Made by a program: the position numbers and the translations under genes
Source: JAAXIE01 sp965204245
GTDB lineage: Bacteria; Chloroflexota; Dehalococcoidia; Lucifugimonadales; JAAXIE01
Length of the DNA stretch: 64,000 bases
Reading direction: 5' to 3'
Assembly: GCA_965204245.1 (NCBI GenBank)
Contig: CBDBED010000013.1
Span: forward strand, 124,001-188,000
The notes under the pieces: generated by a model
Database searches by the model: none
What the model was told of the DNA's origin: nothing
Seen by the model: the letters and a program-made list of their open reading frames with translations, nothing else
Shown: positions 52,863 to 60,742 of the stretch, piece by piece
Layout: each line of letters begins with the position of its first letter
Position numbering within the stretch: the stretch's first letter is position 1

Positions 52863-53909
52863 TTACGCTGTGTCTTGCCCGTTATCTTGGAGGTGGGGCA
52901 TGACGTGTTTTGCGAAAAGTTCCATGGATGAGAGGACCTGCTGCTGCGACATGCTGCCGACCCAGAAGCTGCAGTTGAAGTGCTCCACGCCCGCGATATC
53001 ACGATAGTCCAGCAATTTGCGGAGGCAGGTCTCGGGTGAGCCGAAAATCACGCCAGTTTCCCACGTTTCGTCTTCAGTGGGTTCTCCTGCTATAGGGTCT
53101 GCGATGGCCCGGCCTCGTTCAACGCGGCCTGTGCCAGCCCGCAGATGACGCGCAACTCGTGTGTGCCAAACGCTCTGATGCACTTCCTTGCGGGCTTCTT
53201 CGTCGGTCTCGGTGACGTAGACTTGCCGCTGAACACCGAAAGTGGGTGGGCGCGACATTTCGTACTTCTCCACTACTTGGTCGAAGAGAGTTCGAAACTC
53301 AGCCACCATTGAGGCTGTGGTGCCCGACCCCCCGGTGATCACGTTGAAGCCACGGCGAACGGAGTCCTCAATGCTGGAGGGTTGCTGGCTGGCAACCCAG
53401 AAGGGAGGGCGGGGTTGCTGGATGGGGACGGGGAATATGGTGGTCTCCGGGAAGTTGTAAAACCGGCCTTCGTAGGTGAAGGACTCGCCCCGTAGTGCTT
53501 TTTCAAGGACCTCCACTGACTCGTCATACATTTCGGTGTTGTTGGAGATGTCCAAGCCCACTCGCTCGAACTCATAGGGCTGGTAGCCGCGGCCTATGCC
53601 GATGTCCAAGCGGCCGTCAGTAAGGACGTCGGCCATGGCGATCTCCTCCGCGAGTTGGAGGGGATGATGCAGGGGCAACACCACAACCGCAGTGCCTACT
53701 CGGACGCGCTTGGTGCGTTCGCCGATTTTCACTGCGAGTAGCAGAGGATAAGGGCAGTAGCCGTAGGAGGAGAAGTGGTGCTCTGCCAGCCAGACAGAAT
53801 CGAAGCCTAGGTCCTCTGCCGCTTCTGCCTGCTCCACAGCCCGGGCGTACACTTCTTTGGACGGCAACATGTCGGGCGATTGCAGCAGCATGAAGGTGCC
53901 AAATTTCAA
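52863..53909 (-). CDS. LLM-class flavin-dependent oxidoreductase
   Basis: 348 residues from TTG 53909, which follows GTGGAGG and gives the usual opening KFGTFMLLQSPDML; GTG 53921 is the longer option. Family segments: DSVWLAEHHFSSYGYCPYPL, MADVLTDGRLDIGIGRGYQP, and PPFWVASQQPSSIEDSVRRG, with the late FNCSFWVGSMSQQQVL. FMN- or F420-dependent oxidation of an unknown substrate. Downstream are dCTP deaminase-like and tenA genes; the upstream PrpD gene diverges. Confidence 0.88.
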   Translation of the reverse strand: MKFGTFMLLQSPDMLPSKEVYARAVEQAEAAEDLGFDSVWLAEHHFSSYGYCPYPLLLAVKIGERTKRVRVGTAVVVLPLHHPLQLAEEIAMADVLTDGRLDIGIGRGYQPYEFERVGLDISNNTEMYDESVEVLEKALRGESFTYEGRFYNFPETTIFPVPIQQPRPPFWVASQQPSSIEDSVRRGFNVITGGSGTTASMVAEFRTLFDQVVEKYEMSRPPTFGVQRQVYVTETDEEARKEVHQSVWHTRVARHLRAGTGRVERGRAIADPIAGEPTEDETWETGVIFGSPETCLRKLLDYRDIAGVEHFNCSFWVGSMSQQQVLSSMELFAKHVMPHLQDNGQDTA

Positions 53910-54075
53910 GAGGGCCTCCACTGACCGTCATCGATGAGTTGAACCTTGACAGTGTAGCGAGCGGGATGGTGCTGGGCAACCTTGCCCGTATCAGAAGCGC
54001 TGCATAGAATGGGCCCTGAAGAGCGCTCTTGGATGACTGGCGCCTTCATGCCTACCTCGATTGCAGGAGGGAACG

Positions 54076-55461
54076 GTGGCTTCTCAAGACGGACTCACCC
54101 GCAGGCTGGCCCGATTTTACTCGGAGCTAGACTACGAGCAGCTTTCGCCTGAAGTGGTGGACTTGGCCAAGTACTTTTGCTTGGACTACCTAGCGGTGGC
54201 GATACGCGGCTCCATCACGCCTTCAGCAAGGACGATGGTTGATGCGTTGGGCAGGCTAAACAGTGCTCGGATAGCTCCCGTGGCAGGGACGGCGCAACTC
54301 TTCTCGCCAGAGTATGCAGCACTGGCAAATGGGACGGCGGCGCATAGCTTGGAAATGGATGACGTGAACAACGAGGCATCAATTCATCCTGGAGTGCCCA
54401 CGTTCCCGGCGGCCTTTGGGTGTGCCCACATGACCACGGTGAGTGGTGCATCTTTGCTGGCGGCCATCGTAGCGGGATACGACTTCACGATACGACTGGG
54501 CTATGCCCTTGACCCCCAGTCCCATTACGCCCGTGGTTTTCACCCCACGGGCACGTGTGGCACGTTTGGGGCTGCATTGGTGGCCTCCCGTCTGCTGGGA
54601 CTGGATGCCGATGCGACAACCTCGGCCATAGGCATCGCCGGCAGCCAGGCGGCCGGGTCGCTGGAATTCTTGGCCGGTGGGGCTTGGACCAAGCGAATGC
54701 ACCCGGGTTGGGCAGCGCATAGCGGGATCATCGCGGCGACGCTGGCTGGGCAGGGGTTTGTCGGCCCCGACACCATTCTGGAGGGCGTCCATGGGACGCT
54801 GGCGGGGTATTCCGATACGGCTGAATCCTCGCGGCTGACTGATTCACTGGGTGAGCAGTTTTACATCACACGGGCTGCCATTAAGCCCCACTCCTGCTGT
54901 CGGTATAACCAGGGACCCATCGACTGCATGCTGGCGATCCGCAGCGAACACAACGTGCAACCGGAAGAGATCGACGCGGTTCGAGTGGGAATGTTGTCGG
55001 CGGGGTTCGCTATTGTGTCTGAGCCTCCAGACTACAAGAGGAACCCAGTGAGCATAGTGGACGCCCAGTTCAGTGTGCCTTTTGCGATTGCCGTGGCTGC
55101 TGTATGTGGCCGGGCATCGCTGGAAGAGTACACGGACGAAGTGATCGCCCGTGATGACGTGCGAGGTGTGATGGCGCGGGTGGAATCGGTGCGCGACCCT
55201 GCTTTGGATGCCGTGTACCCCAGGCAGTGGCCTGCATGGGTGGAGGTGGATACGACCGACGGTCGGACGCTTCGCTCGGATGTGCAGTACCCACTGGGAG
55301 AGCCTGAGAACCCCCTCTCGTGGGAACAGTTGGAGGACAAGTTCCGCTTGATAACCAGCCCTGTGATTTCGCCCGCTAAGCAGGAGGAGATCATCGCAGC
55401 CGTACATTCGCTGGAGCAGATGGAGGACGTACGGGAGTTGGCTTGGCTGACGGGCGAATGA
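54076..55461 (+). CDS. MmgE/PrpD-family protein
   Basis: 461 residues from GTG 54076, six bases after CAGGAGG. All-helical N-terminal domain with ALANGTAAHSLEMDDVNNEA and HPGVPTFPAAFGCAH near residue 100, GFHPTGTCGTFGAALVASRL, and IKPHSCCRYNQGPIDCMLAI, the family's active-site region. PrpD is 2-methylcitrate dehydratase; relatives act as itaconate or other dehydratases and isomerases. The next gene is a CoA-transferase whose ATG overlaps its stop, so a CoA-linked acid pathway is likely. Confidence 0.88.
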   Translation: MASQDGLTRRLARFYSELDYEQLSPEVVDLAKYFCLDYLAVAIRGSITPSARTMVDALGRLNSARIAPVAGTAQLFSPEYAALANGTAAHSLEMDDVNNEASIHPGVPTFPAAFGCAHMTTVSGASLLAAIVAGYDFTIRLGYALDPQSHYARGFHPTGTCGTFGAALVASRLLGLDADATTSAIGIAGSQAAGSLEFLAGGAWTKRMHPGWAAHSGIIAATLAGQGFVGPDTILEGVHGTLAGYSDTAESSRLTDSLGEQFYITRAAIKPHSCCRYNQGPIDCMLAIRSEHNVQPEEIDAVRVGMLSAGFAIVSEPPDYKRNPVSIVDAQFSVPFAIAVAAVCGRASLEEYTDEVIARDDVRGVMARVESVRDPALDAVYPRQWPAWVEVDTTDGRTLRSDVQYPLGEPENPLSWEQLEDKFRLITSPVISPAKQEEIIAAVHSLEQMEDVRELAWLTGE

Positions 55462-56672
55462 TGGATGTACCTACGCCTCCTCTTGCGGGCATCCGCGTCC
55501 TGGACCTGACACAGGCCCTGTCAGGACCCATGGCGACACGTTTGCTGGCAGACTTGGGGGCTGAGGTCATCAAGGTAGAGATTCCCGGAACGGGCGATAC
55601 CTCGCGCCGCATGGGAACGAATTACCCAGCGGGTGAAAGCCTCTACTTCATGACCTTCAACCGCAACAAGAAGAGCATCACGCTGGACTTGCGAAGCGCC
55701 AAGGGGCGGGAACTCTTCTACCGGCTTGTGGAAGTGTCGGATGTGGTGATGGACAACTTCCGTCCTGGGGTCACCAAGCGTCTCGGTGTGGACCACGGCG
55801 CTCTTCTGGAGTACAACCCGTCGATTATCTGTGGGTCAATATCGGGCTTTGGGCAGGATGGGCCATATAGTCAACGTCCTGCATTCGACTCTGTAGCGCA
55901 GGCGTTGAGCGGGGGTATGAGTGTGACCGGAGATCCGGATGGTCCGCCGGCGGTGATGGGTTTTGCGGTGGTGGATATCGGCGGTGGGTATGGGGCGGCG
56001 GTGGGTCTGCTGTCGGCTCTGTGGGCTAGAGAGCGAACCGGCCGAGGTCTTTATCTGGACCTGAGTCTACTGGATGTGAACGTCAGCTTCCAGGGGCACC
56101 TGTCGGAGGTCTACTTGGGAGCGAGGAAGATTCCGCAGCGGGGAGGTTCCACGCAGTCGGCGAACTTGCCCAATGGGGCGTTCTTGAGTAGCGATGGTCG
56201 TTATCTGCAAGTCCACTGTGCGACGCAGAAATTCTACGAGGTGTTGGCGGAGAAGCTGACGGCTAATGTGCCCGGCATGGAGGCGTTGGTGGAAGACGAG
56301 CGGTTTGTGACGATGCCAGCCAGAAGGAACCACTGGCCCGAACTACGAGAGGTATTGCAGCGGGGCTTTGCAACCAAGACGGCAGATGAGTGGATGGAGT
56401 TGCTGTGCGACGAGGTGCCAATCGCTCCCATCAATGATGTGGGGCAGGCTTTGCGGGACGAGCAGGTGCTGTACCGGAACATGGTAGTGGGAGCGGACCA
56501 TCCTGTGGTTGGGCGGTATGAGATGCCGGGGAACCCGATCAAGCTGGGGCAGGAGGAGAGGTTCGAGGCTGCGCCGACTCTAGGGCAGCACACACGGGCG
56601 GTGCTAGCGGAATTGCTAGGGTGCTCGGATGCTGACATCGAGTCCCTAGAGCGGGACGGGGTGATCTCGTAG
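55458..56672 (+). CDS. CaiB/BaiF family III CoA-transferase
   Basis: 404 residues from ATG 55458 in ATGATG, which overlaps the PrpD-family stop. Family blocks: AGIRVLDLTQALSGPMATRL, LADLGAEVIKVEIPGTGD, FNRNKKSITLDLRSAKGREL and SDVVMDNFRPGVTKRLGVDH, where the Asp of DNFRPG is the acylated catalytic residue. GSISGFGQDGPYSQRPAFDS follows. It moves CoA between carboxylic acids such as formyl-CoA and oxalate, or succinate and carnitine. Coupled translation with the PrpD gene points to one substrate path. Confidence 0.9.
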   Translation: MMDVPTPPLAGIRVLDLTQALSGPMATRLLADLGAEVIKVEIPGTGDTSRRMGTNYPAGESLYFMTFNRNKKSITLDLRSAKGRELFYRLVEVSDVVMDNFRPGVTKRLGVDHGALLEYNPSIICGSISGFGQDGPYSQRPAFDSVAQALSGGMSVTGDPDGPPAVMGFAVVDIGGGYGAAVGLLSALWARERTGRGLYLDLSLLDVNVSFQGHLSEVYLGARKIPQRGGSTQSANLPNGAFLSSDGRYLQVHCATQKFYEVLAEKLTANVPGMEALVEDERFVTMPARRNHWPELREVLQRGFATKTADEWMELLCDEVPIAPINDVGQALRDEQVLYRNMVVGADHPVVGRYEMPGNPIKLGQEERFEAAPTLGQHTRAVLAELLGCSDADIESLERDGVIS

Positions 56673-56705
56673 GGGGGTCCGGGGGCAGGCTGGGGGGACG
56701 GGGCT

Positions 56706-57038
56706 TCAGGCGCGGCTTTCCCAGCACTGGCGGCAGGTGCAAATCTCTCGTAGATACTCGAAGGTGTAGATGCCGGTGTAGTGGGCATCGGTGAAGAGGA
56801 ACTGGAGGGCGTAGCTGCCCACGGGCATGTAGTCGTCGACCCGCACGTCTTCGGATACCGTGGCCGGGTCCAGTCGTGGCTCGCGAGTGATCTCGTCGAT
56901 GCAACTGGCGCAGGGACAGGCTAGGCGGAGAAACCGGTGGGGATAGACAGTCTGGTGGCCGTCGTCCCACATGATACGGACCGACTTCTCCGCCAACTCG
57001 ACATTCGTGGGAACTACTGATTCGGGCGAATCGGGCAA
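56706..57038 (-). CDS. DUF971-domain protein
   Basis: 110 residues. The pattern VRIMWDDGHQTVYPHRFLRLA, then CPCASCIDEITREP and YMPVGSYALQFLFTDAHYTG, and C-terminal CTCRQCWE is that of the DUF971/gamma-butyrobetaine-hydroxylase-like N-terminal domain, a small zinc-type protein with four Cys. Some members support iron-sulfur or mitochondrial functions. Alone, downstream of the ABM gene on the minus strand with a 40 bp gap. Confidence 0.84.
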   Translation of the reverse strand: MPDSPESVVPTNVELAEKSVRIMWDDGHQTVYPHRFLRLACPCASCIDEITREPRLDPATVSEDVRVDDYMPVGSYALQFLFTDAHYTGIYTFEYLREICTCRQCWESRA

Positions 57039-57078
57039 TGCGCGGTCTCCTCATGGGGCCTATGCAGGTTGAGGCAGT

Positions 57079-57381
57079 CTACCGATCGTCGGAGTACTCG
57101 ACCTCGAAGTGGCGAATCCAGTACTCGCCGGCATAGAGGTGCTCGGCGGAGCGGGAGATTTCCTGGCGCTTCTCGCTGTGCTCGTAGGCCTGCATGTCGG
57201 CCTCGGTGTTCCAGAAGGTGACGGAGATGCCCTCGTCGGGGTCATCGACGCTGCGGGAGAGGCGGCGACCACGCAGGCCAGGGGCGTTTTCGGTGGCCGG
57301 GATCACGTTATCCATGTACCACTGCTTGTACTCGTCCCAGCGACCTCGGCGAATCTTTCCCCAAACAACTCTCAGGTGCAT
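57079..57381 (-). CDS. Antibiotic biosynthesis monooxygenase (ABM)-type small protein
   Basis: 100 residues. Dimeric ferredoxin-like fold: MHLRVVWGKIRRGRWDEYKQ, PATENAPGLRGRRLSRSVDD, GISVTFWNTEADMQAYEHSE and IRHFEVEYSDD. Members are cofactor-free quinol monooxygenases or heme-degrading proteins, and many are uncharacterised. With the DUF971 gene it forms a minus-strand pair upstream of a long repeat-rich gap. Confidence 0.8.
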   Translation of the reverse strand: MHLRVVWGKIRRGRWDEYKQWYMDNVIPATENAPGLRGRRLSRSVDDPDEGISVTFWNTEADMQAYEHSEKRQEISRSAEHLYAGEYWIRHFEVEYSDDR

Positions 57382-57637
57382 AACGGCCTCCTGGCATGAA
57401 GCTCCCCGGCGACCGGGGGTTAGGGCGGGGGGCTACAGGAACGGCCCAGCTACGACCTCGAGGCGGGAAGTTGCGCTTACCTTTGAAGCTCTTGGCAGGA
57501 CTTTGCTGATGCTTCCCCGTAGCTTGCCGTACTTCGATTCTAAGCTGCGGGCCATTGGGCGTCAACTGAGGCCTGCCGAAATGCGGGCCTTCTCTTTTTG
57601 CAGACCTCTTCCTTTGGGGGGCTGCTCCTGCTGGCCG

Positions 57638-58040
57638 CATTTGCGTAGCTGTTCAGCTTGGGATTTGTGGTCTTATGCCGTAGCTGGGTGAGGGTTGTCT
57701 CGGGTCGGGCTGGCGGCTGTCTACAGCTAGGGATGCGGCCAGAATCGTAGCTGAAAATGCTTTTTTCGTAGCTGGTACTGGTCTCATTGGCCGCATTTGC
57801 GTAGCTGTTCAGATACGGATTTCTGGTCCGATGCCGTAGCTGGAGGAGGGGTTTTTGAGGCAATCCGGGGCGATTTGAGCGGCGGGGAGGGGGCGTGGGC
57901 GTAGCTGGGGGCCCTCTTCTTGGTGGCTGGCGGTGGTCTTACTGGCCTCATTTGCGTAGCTGTTCAGATAGGGGTTTTTGGCCGCATTCGGTAGCGGGAG
58001 AGCCTGTTTCGGGGAGCGATGGCAGGGGCTATCCTGGATT
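57638..58040 (+). repeat. Three degenerate 155 bp tandem repeats
   Basis: The core CATTTGCGTAGCTGTTCAG starts at 57638, 57793 and 57949, 155 and 156 bp apart. Each is followed about 30 bases later by a CGTAGCTG or CGGTAGCG word. The word CGTAGCTG is repeated many more times between them. Content between cores is only weakly conserved. Confidence 0.6.
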
Positions 58041-58314
58041 GAGGCCTTCGCCGCAACGACGGGTTGGGGGCTTGGCGGGTGGGCTTGGGTTTCCATGGGC
58101 GTCCTTTCGAGAGATAGGGGCGACCCTTTTAGGGGGTGTTTCTCGTTGTGTTCTGTTGGTTGTTCTAATGGTAGTGGGGGATGGAGGGGGTGTCAATGGG
58201 GAAATGTCATGGGGAGAGGTAGCGAGTGGGCGGGCAGCCTTTTTCTGCGGGAACGACGGAAGGTGGGTTGGTTGGTGATGGGAGGGTGGCTTGGGCTGAG
58301 GGGTATGGGTTACG

Positions 58315-58500
58315 TGGGTTCCTGCCTGCGCAGGAACGACGAAGGGGAGTGCGAGAGTGACTTGTCCCGATAGACCGGGCCATGTGGGTTCCTGCCTGCG
58401 CAGGAACGACGAAGGGGAGTGCGGGAGTGACTTGTCTCTATAGACCGGGCCATGTGGGTTCCTGCCGTCGTAGGATCGACGAAAGGGAGTGCGGGAATGA
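58315..58500 (+). repeat. Three tandem 70 bp repeats with a palindrome head
   Basis: GGGTTCCTGCCTGCGCAGGA starts near 58315, 58385 and, in altered form, 58455. Each has a TTCCTGC-CTGC-GCAGGAA hairpin followed by GACGAAGGGGAGTGCGGGA and GATAGACCGGGCCATG. Read on the minus strand, the unit shares GTCATTCCCGC and CCAC-GGCCCGG blocks with the array at 16.5 kb. Confidence 0.7.
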
Positions 58501-58623
58501 CGGGCGAGAGCGGTAGGGAGATGGCGGCTTTATGATGTGGCGGCATCAGAATCATGCATCGATACATCGACGCGGATGTCAGACAGACATTCCATCAGCA
58601 TTTGCTCAACCAAGTCTTTCCTC

Positions 58624-58652
58624 TTGACAAGGTGTGCAAGGGTGGCTAAATT
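58624..58652 (+). promoter_or_regulatory. Promoter of the GntR-family regulator gene
   Basis: TTGACA (58624-58629), exactly 17 bases, TAAATT (58647-58652), 44 bp before the ATG at 58696. The -10 overlaps the left end of a palindromic operator. Confidence 0.65.
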
Positions 58653-58663
58653 GGTCAGACCAA
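58651..58663. promoter_or_regulatory. FadR/PdhR-type operator, perfect palindrome
   Basis: TTGGTC-A-GACCAA: a perfect 6+1+6 palindrome overlapping the -10. It fits the TGGTnnnACCA class bound by FadR and PdhR relatives of the GntR family, which suits autoregulation by the gene just downstream. Confidence 0.65.
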
Positions 58664-58695
58664 CAGGCCATTGGGCCTGTGAATGAAGCGGGTGG

Positions 58696-59409
58696 ATGGC
58701 GACGGAAGAGCAGCTGAAGGTTATCAAGAGGCGACGGCTTGCCGAGGATATCGTGGAGCAAATCCGGGATCTCGTGCGGGACGGGAGCCTGAAGCATGGG
58801 GACCGCTTGCCTCCCGAGAGGGAGATGGCGGAGCGGTTGCAGGTGAGCCGGAGTTCTCTGCGAGAGGCCATGCGGGCCCTTGAGTTGCAGGGCATGGTGG
58901 CGAGCCGGCCCGGGGCAGGCACTTTCATAAACACGGGCCAGTTCGATGCCATGGCCTCGGTTATTGCATCGTGCTTGGTCGACTCGCACCAGACGGTGCA
59001 GGATGTGTTTGAGATGCGCCGCATTCTGGAGCCGGGCATTGCGGCTCTGGCTGCAGAGCGGGCCACTGAAGAGGACATCTGCCAGTTGGAGGCAGCCCTA
59101 GGCGAGCAGCGGGAGCAGATCGACCGGGGCGAGAGCGGCGTCTCCGGCGACTCGGCTTTTCATTTCGCGCTGGCCAAGGCGACCCAAAACGCCGCGCTCA
59201 TCAAAGTAGTGATGGCAGTGGCGGACACGCTGCACCAGTCCCGCGACCGGTCGTTGCAGACGGCGGGGCGGGCGCAGCGCTCGCTTGCGTCCCATCAGGA
59301 CATGCTGGAACTGGTGCGTTCCGGTGATTGCACCGGAGCGCGTGAGGCCATGGAGCACCATATCTCGGTCATCGAAACCAGCAATACGGAGGTGGAGAGC
59401 GCTGCATAG
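58696..59409 (+). CDS. GntR/FadR-family transcriptional regulator
   Basis: 237 residues from ATG 58696. N-terminal winged helix with RLAEDIVEQIRDLVRDGSLK, GDRLPPEREMAERLQVSRSS and LREAMRALELQGMVASRPGA. The all-helical FCD domain follows (VFEMRRILEPGIAALAAERA, FHFALAKATQNAALIKVVMA, HQDMLELVRSGDCTGAREAM) and has a metal and acid-binding site in most members. Ligands are usually organic acids. It is directly upstream of a 2-oxoacid oxidoreductase operon (127 bp) and likely controls it. Confidence 0.9.
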   Translation: MATEEQLKVIKRRRLAEDIVEQIRDLVRDGSLKHGDRLPPEREMAERLQVSRSSLREAMRALELQGMVASRPGAGTFINTGQFDAMASVIASCLVDSHQTVQDVFEMRRILEPGIAALAAERATEEDICQLEAALGEQREQIDRGESGVSGDSAFHFALAKATQNAALIKVVMAVADTLHQSRDRSLQTAGRAQRSLASHQDMLELVRSGDCTGAREAMEHHISVIETSNTEVESAA

Positions 59410-59536
59410 TGGCCGTAAGCGATAGAGAAGACAATAGCCAATGAGGCCACGTGCTGGCCGGGACGTAACTGGAGTCCAAGGAAGCATGTGGCAAGGGAAA
59501 CAAGGACGACACAAGAATGTACACAGGAGGCATGGC

Positions 59537-60742
59537 ATGGCAAGAGTTGCCGTGGAAGTGGTGTACCGGGGGATATTCCAGAAGAATTTGGCCCAGCGCA
59601 TCACCCGCACCATCGTGTTCGCTGCCAAGAAGGAAGGCAAGGTGGGCACGGCATTCGGGCGTTATGGGGACTCGCCGGAGCGTAACGGCATCCCGGCGAA
59701 GCAGTTCGCCGTAGTGGCCGATGATGATTTGGAACTGGAAGAGCATCTGGCCCAGTACGAGCCCAAGGATGTGGACGTAACCATCGCGGTGGACGATACG
59801 CTCTGCAAGGGCGTTGAGTCCTGGGCATGGTATGGTCTGCAGCCCATCAACAAGCCCACCAAGGCCGGGGGCACCCTCTTGGTGACCTCGCAGCAAGGGC
59901 GCACGGATTTGATCCAGGATATTCATGCGCGCTCCGAGCCCTACAGCTTGGGTGTGATCCGGGGCAGCGTCAGCTTCTCGGGTTTGTGGGTGTACAAGGA
60001 TGACCACACCGATGTGCGGGTGCTGGGAGCACTGGCCAAGGTGTGCCCGGAACTGGTGAGCATCGAGTCGATGGAGGCCGCCATACGGGACCAGTGGAGC
60101 GACGACCTGAAGATTGCGTCGACCAGGAAATCCTACGAGCGGACCGAGACCCGCGTGGTGGAGCCGGGCCAAGGCAATCCCGAGACCCCCTACAGCTTCG
60201 TGATGCCCGGTTGGACGGAGATGGAGGAGGCCTTGGTGGTGCAGGGGCACGGCCAGGGAACGGGGTTCCGCGGGGCCGAACCCGTGGGCGACTTCGATCC
60301 CCATCGCAACCAGCTTGGCGGAGCGGGTTATGAGCCGGAGCGGAACCAGTTGTTCAAGAAGTTCAGCACGCGGTCGATGCGCCCGGTGGTGAATTTCGAG
60401 ACCTGCATCAAGTGCACGCTCTGCTGGCTGCACTGCCCTGACTCCTGCTTTGACGTGACGCCTGACGGCCTGTATGACGCCAACATGGAAGCCTGCTGCG
60501 GTTGCGGCGTGTGCGACGACGTCTGCCCGGTGGCCGACTGCGTCACCATGGTGAACGAGGCCGAGTTCAACGACAACTCAGGCCAGTGGGAGCATTGGCA
60601 GAGGGACAAGGAAGGCTACAACCAGTGGATGACTGGTCTGGTGGAGAAGGCCAAGGCCGAAAGAAGGACCCACGGCTTCCACCATGTCGGCGGGTATGCC
60701 GAAGACATTGCAGAGATGGAGGAGGTGGCCAGTGACGACTAG
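59537..60742 (+). CDS. 2-oxoacid:ferredoxin oxidoreductase, fused gamma-delta subunit (oxalate oxidoreductase-like)
   Basis: 401 residues from ATG 59537, six bases after ACAGGAGG. Residues 1-190 form the gamma domain (RVAVEVVYRGIFQKNLAQRI, KVGTAFGRYGDSPERNGIPA). From about residue 280 comes a two-cluster ferredoxin delta domain: CIKCTLCWLHCPDSCF and CCGCGVCDDVCPVADC, two 4Fe-4S sites. In most four-subunit enzymes gamma and delta are separate; a fused form is known from the three-subunit oxalate oxidoreductase. The stop overlaps the alpha-subunit gene start. Confidence 0.87.
   Translation: MARVAVEVVYRGIFQKNLAQRITRTIVFAAKKEGKVGTAFGRYGDSPERNGIPAKQFAVVADDDLELEEHLAQYEPKDVDVTIAVDDTLCKGVESWAWYGLQPINKPTKAGGTLLVTSQQGRTDLIQDIHARSEPYSLGVIRGSVSFSGLWVYKDDHTDVRVLGALAKVCPELVSIESMEAAIRDQWSDDLKIASTRKSYERTETRVVEPGQGNPETPYSFVMPGWTEMEEALVVQGHGQGTGFRGAEPVGDFDPHRNQLGGAGYEPERNQLFKKFSTRSMRPVVNFETCIKCTLCWLHCPDSCFDVTPDGLYDANMEACCGCGVCDDVCPVADCVTMVNEAEFNDNSGQWEHWQRDKEGYNQWMTGLVEKAKAERRTHGFHHVGGYAEDIAEMEEVASDD

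Larger units (their letters stand above)
57382..58695. other. 1.3 kb gene-free, repeat-rich region
   Basis: No gene is supported. It holds three 155 bp degenerate repeats with the CATTTGCGTAGCTGTTCAG core, three 70 bp palindrome-containing repeats, and, at its right end, the promoter and operator of the GntR gene. Two open minus-strand frames at about 57540-58096 read the repeats and look spurious. Confidence 0.6.

Noticed and set aside
57540..58096. Two minus-strand proteins sharing an NPYLNSYAN motif
   Set aside because: The shared motif is only the translation of the 155 bp repeat core; there is no ribosome site or family-like content.
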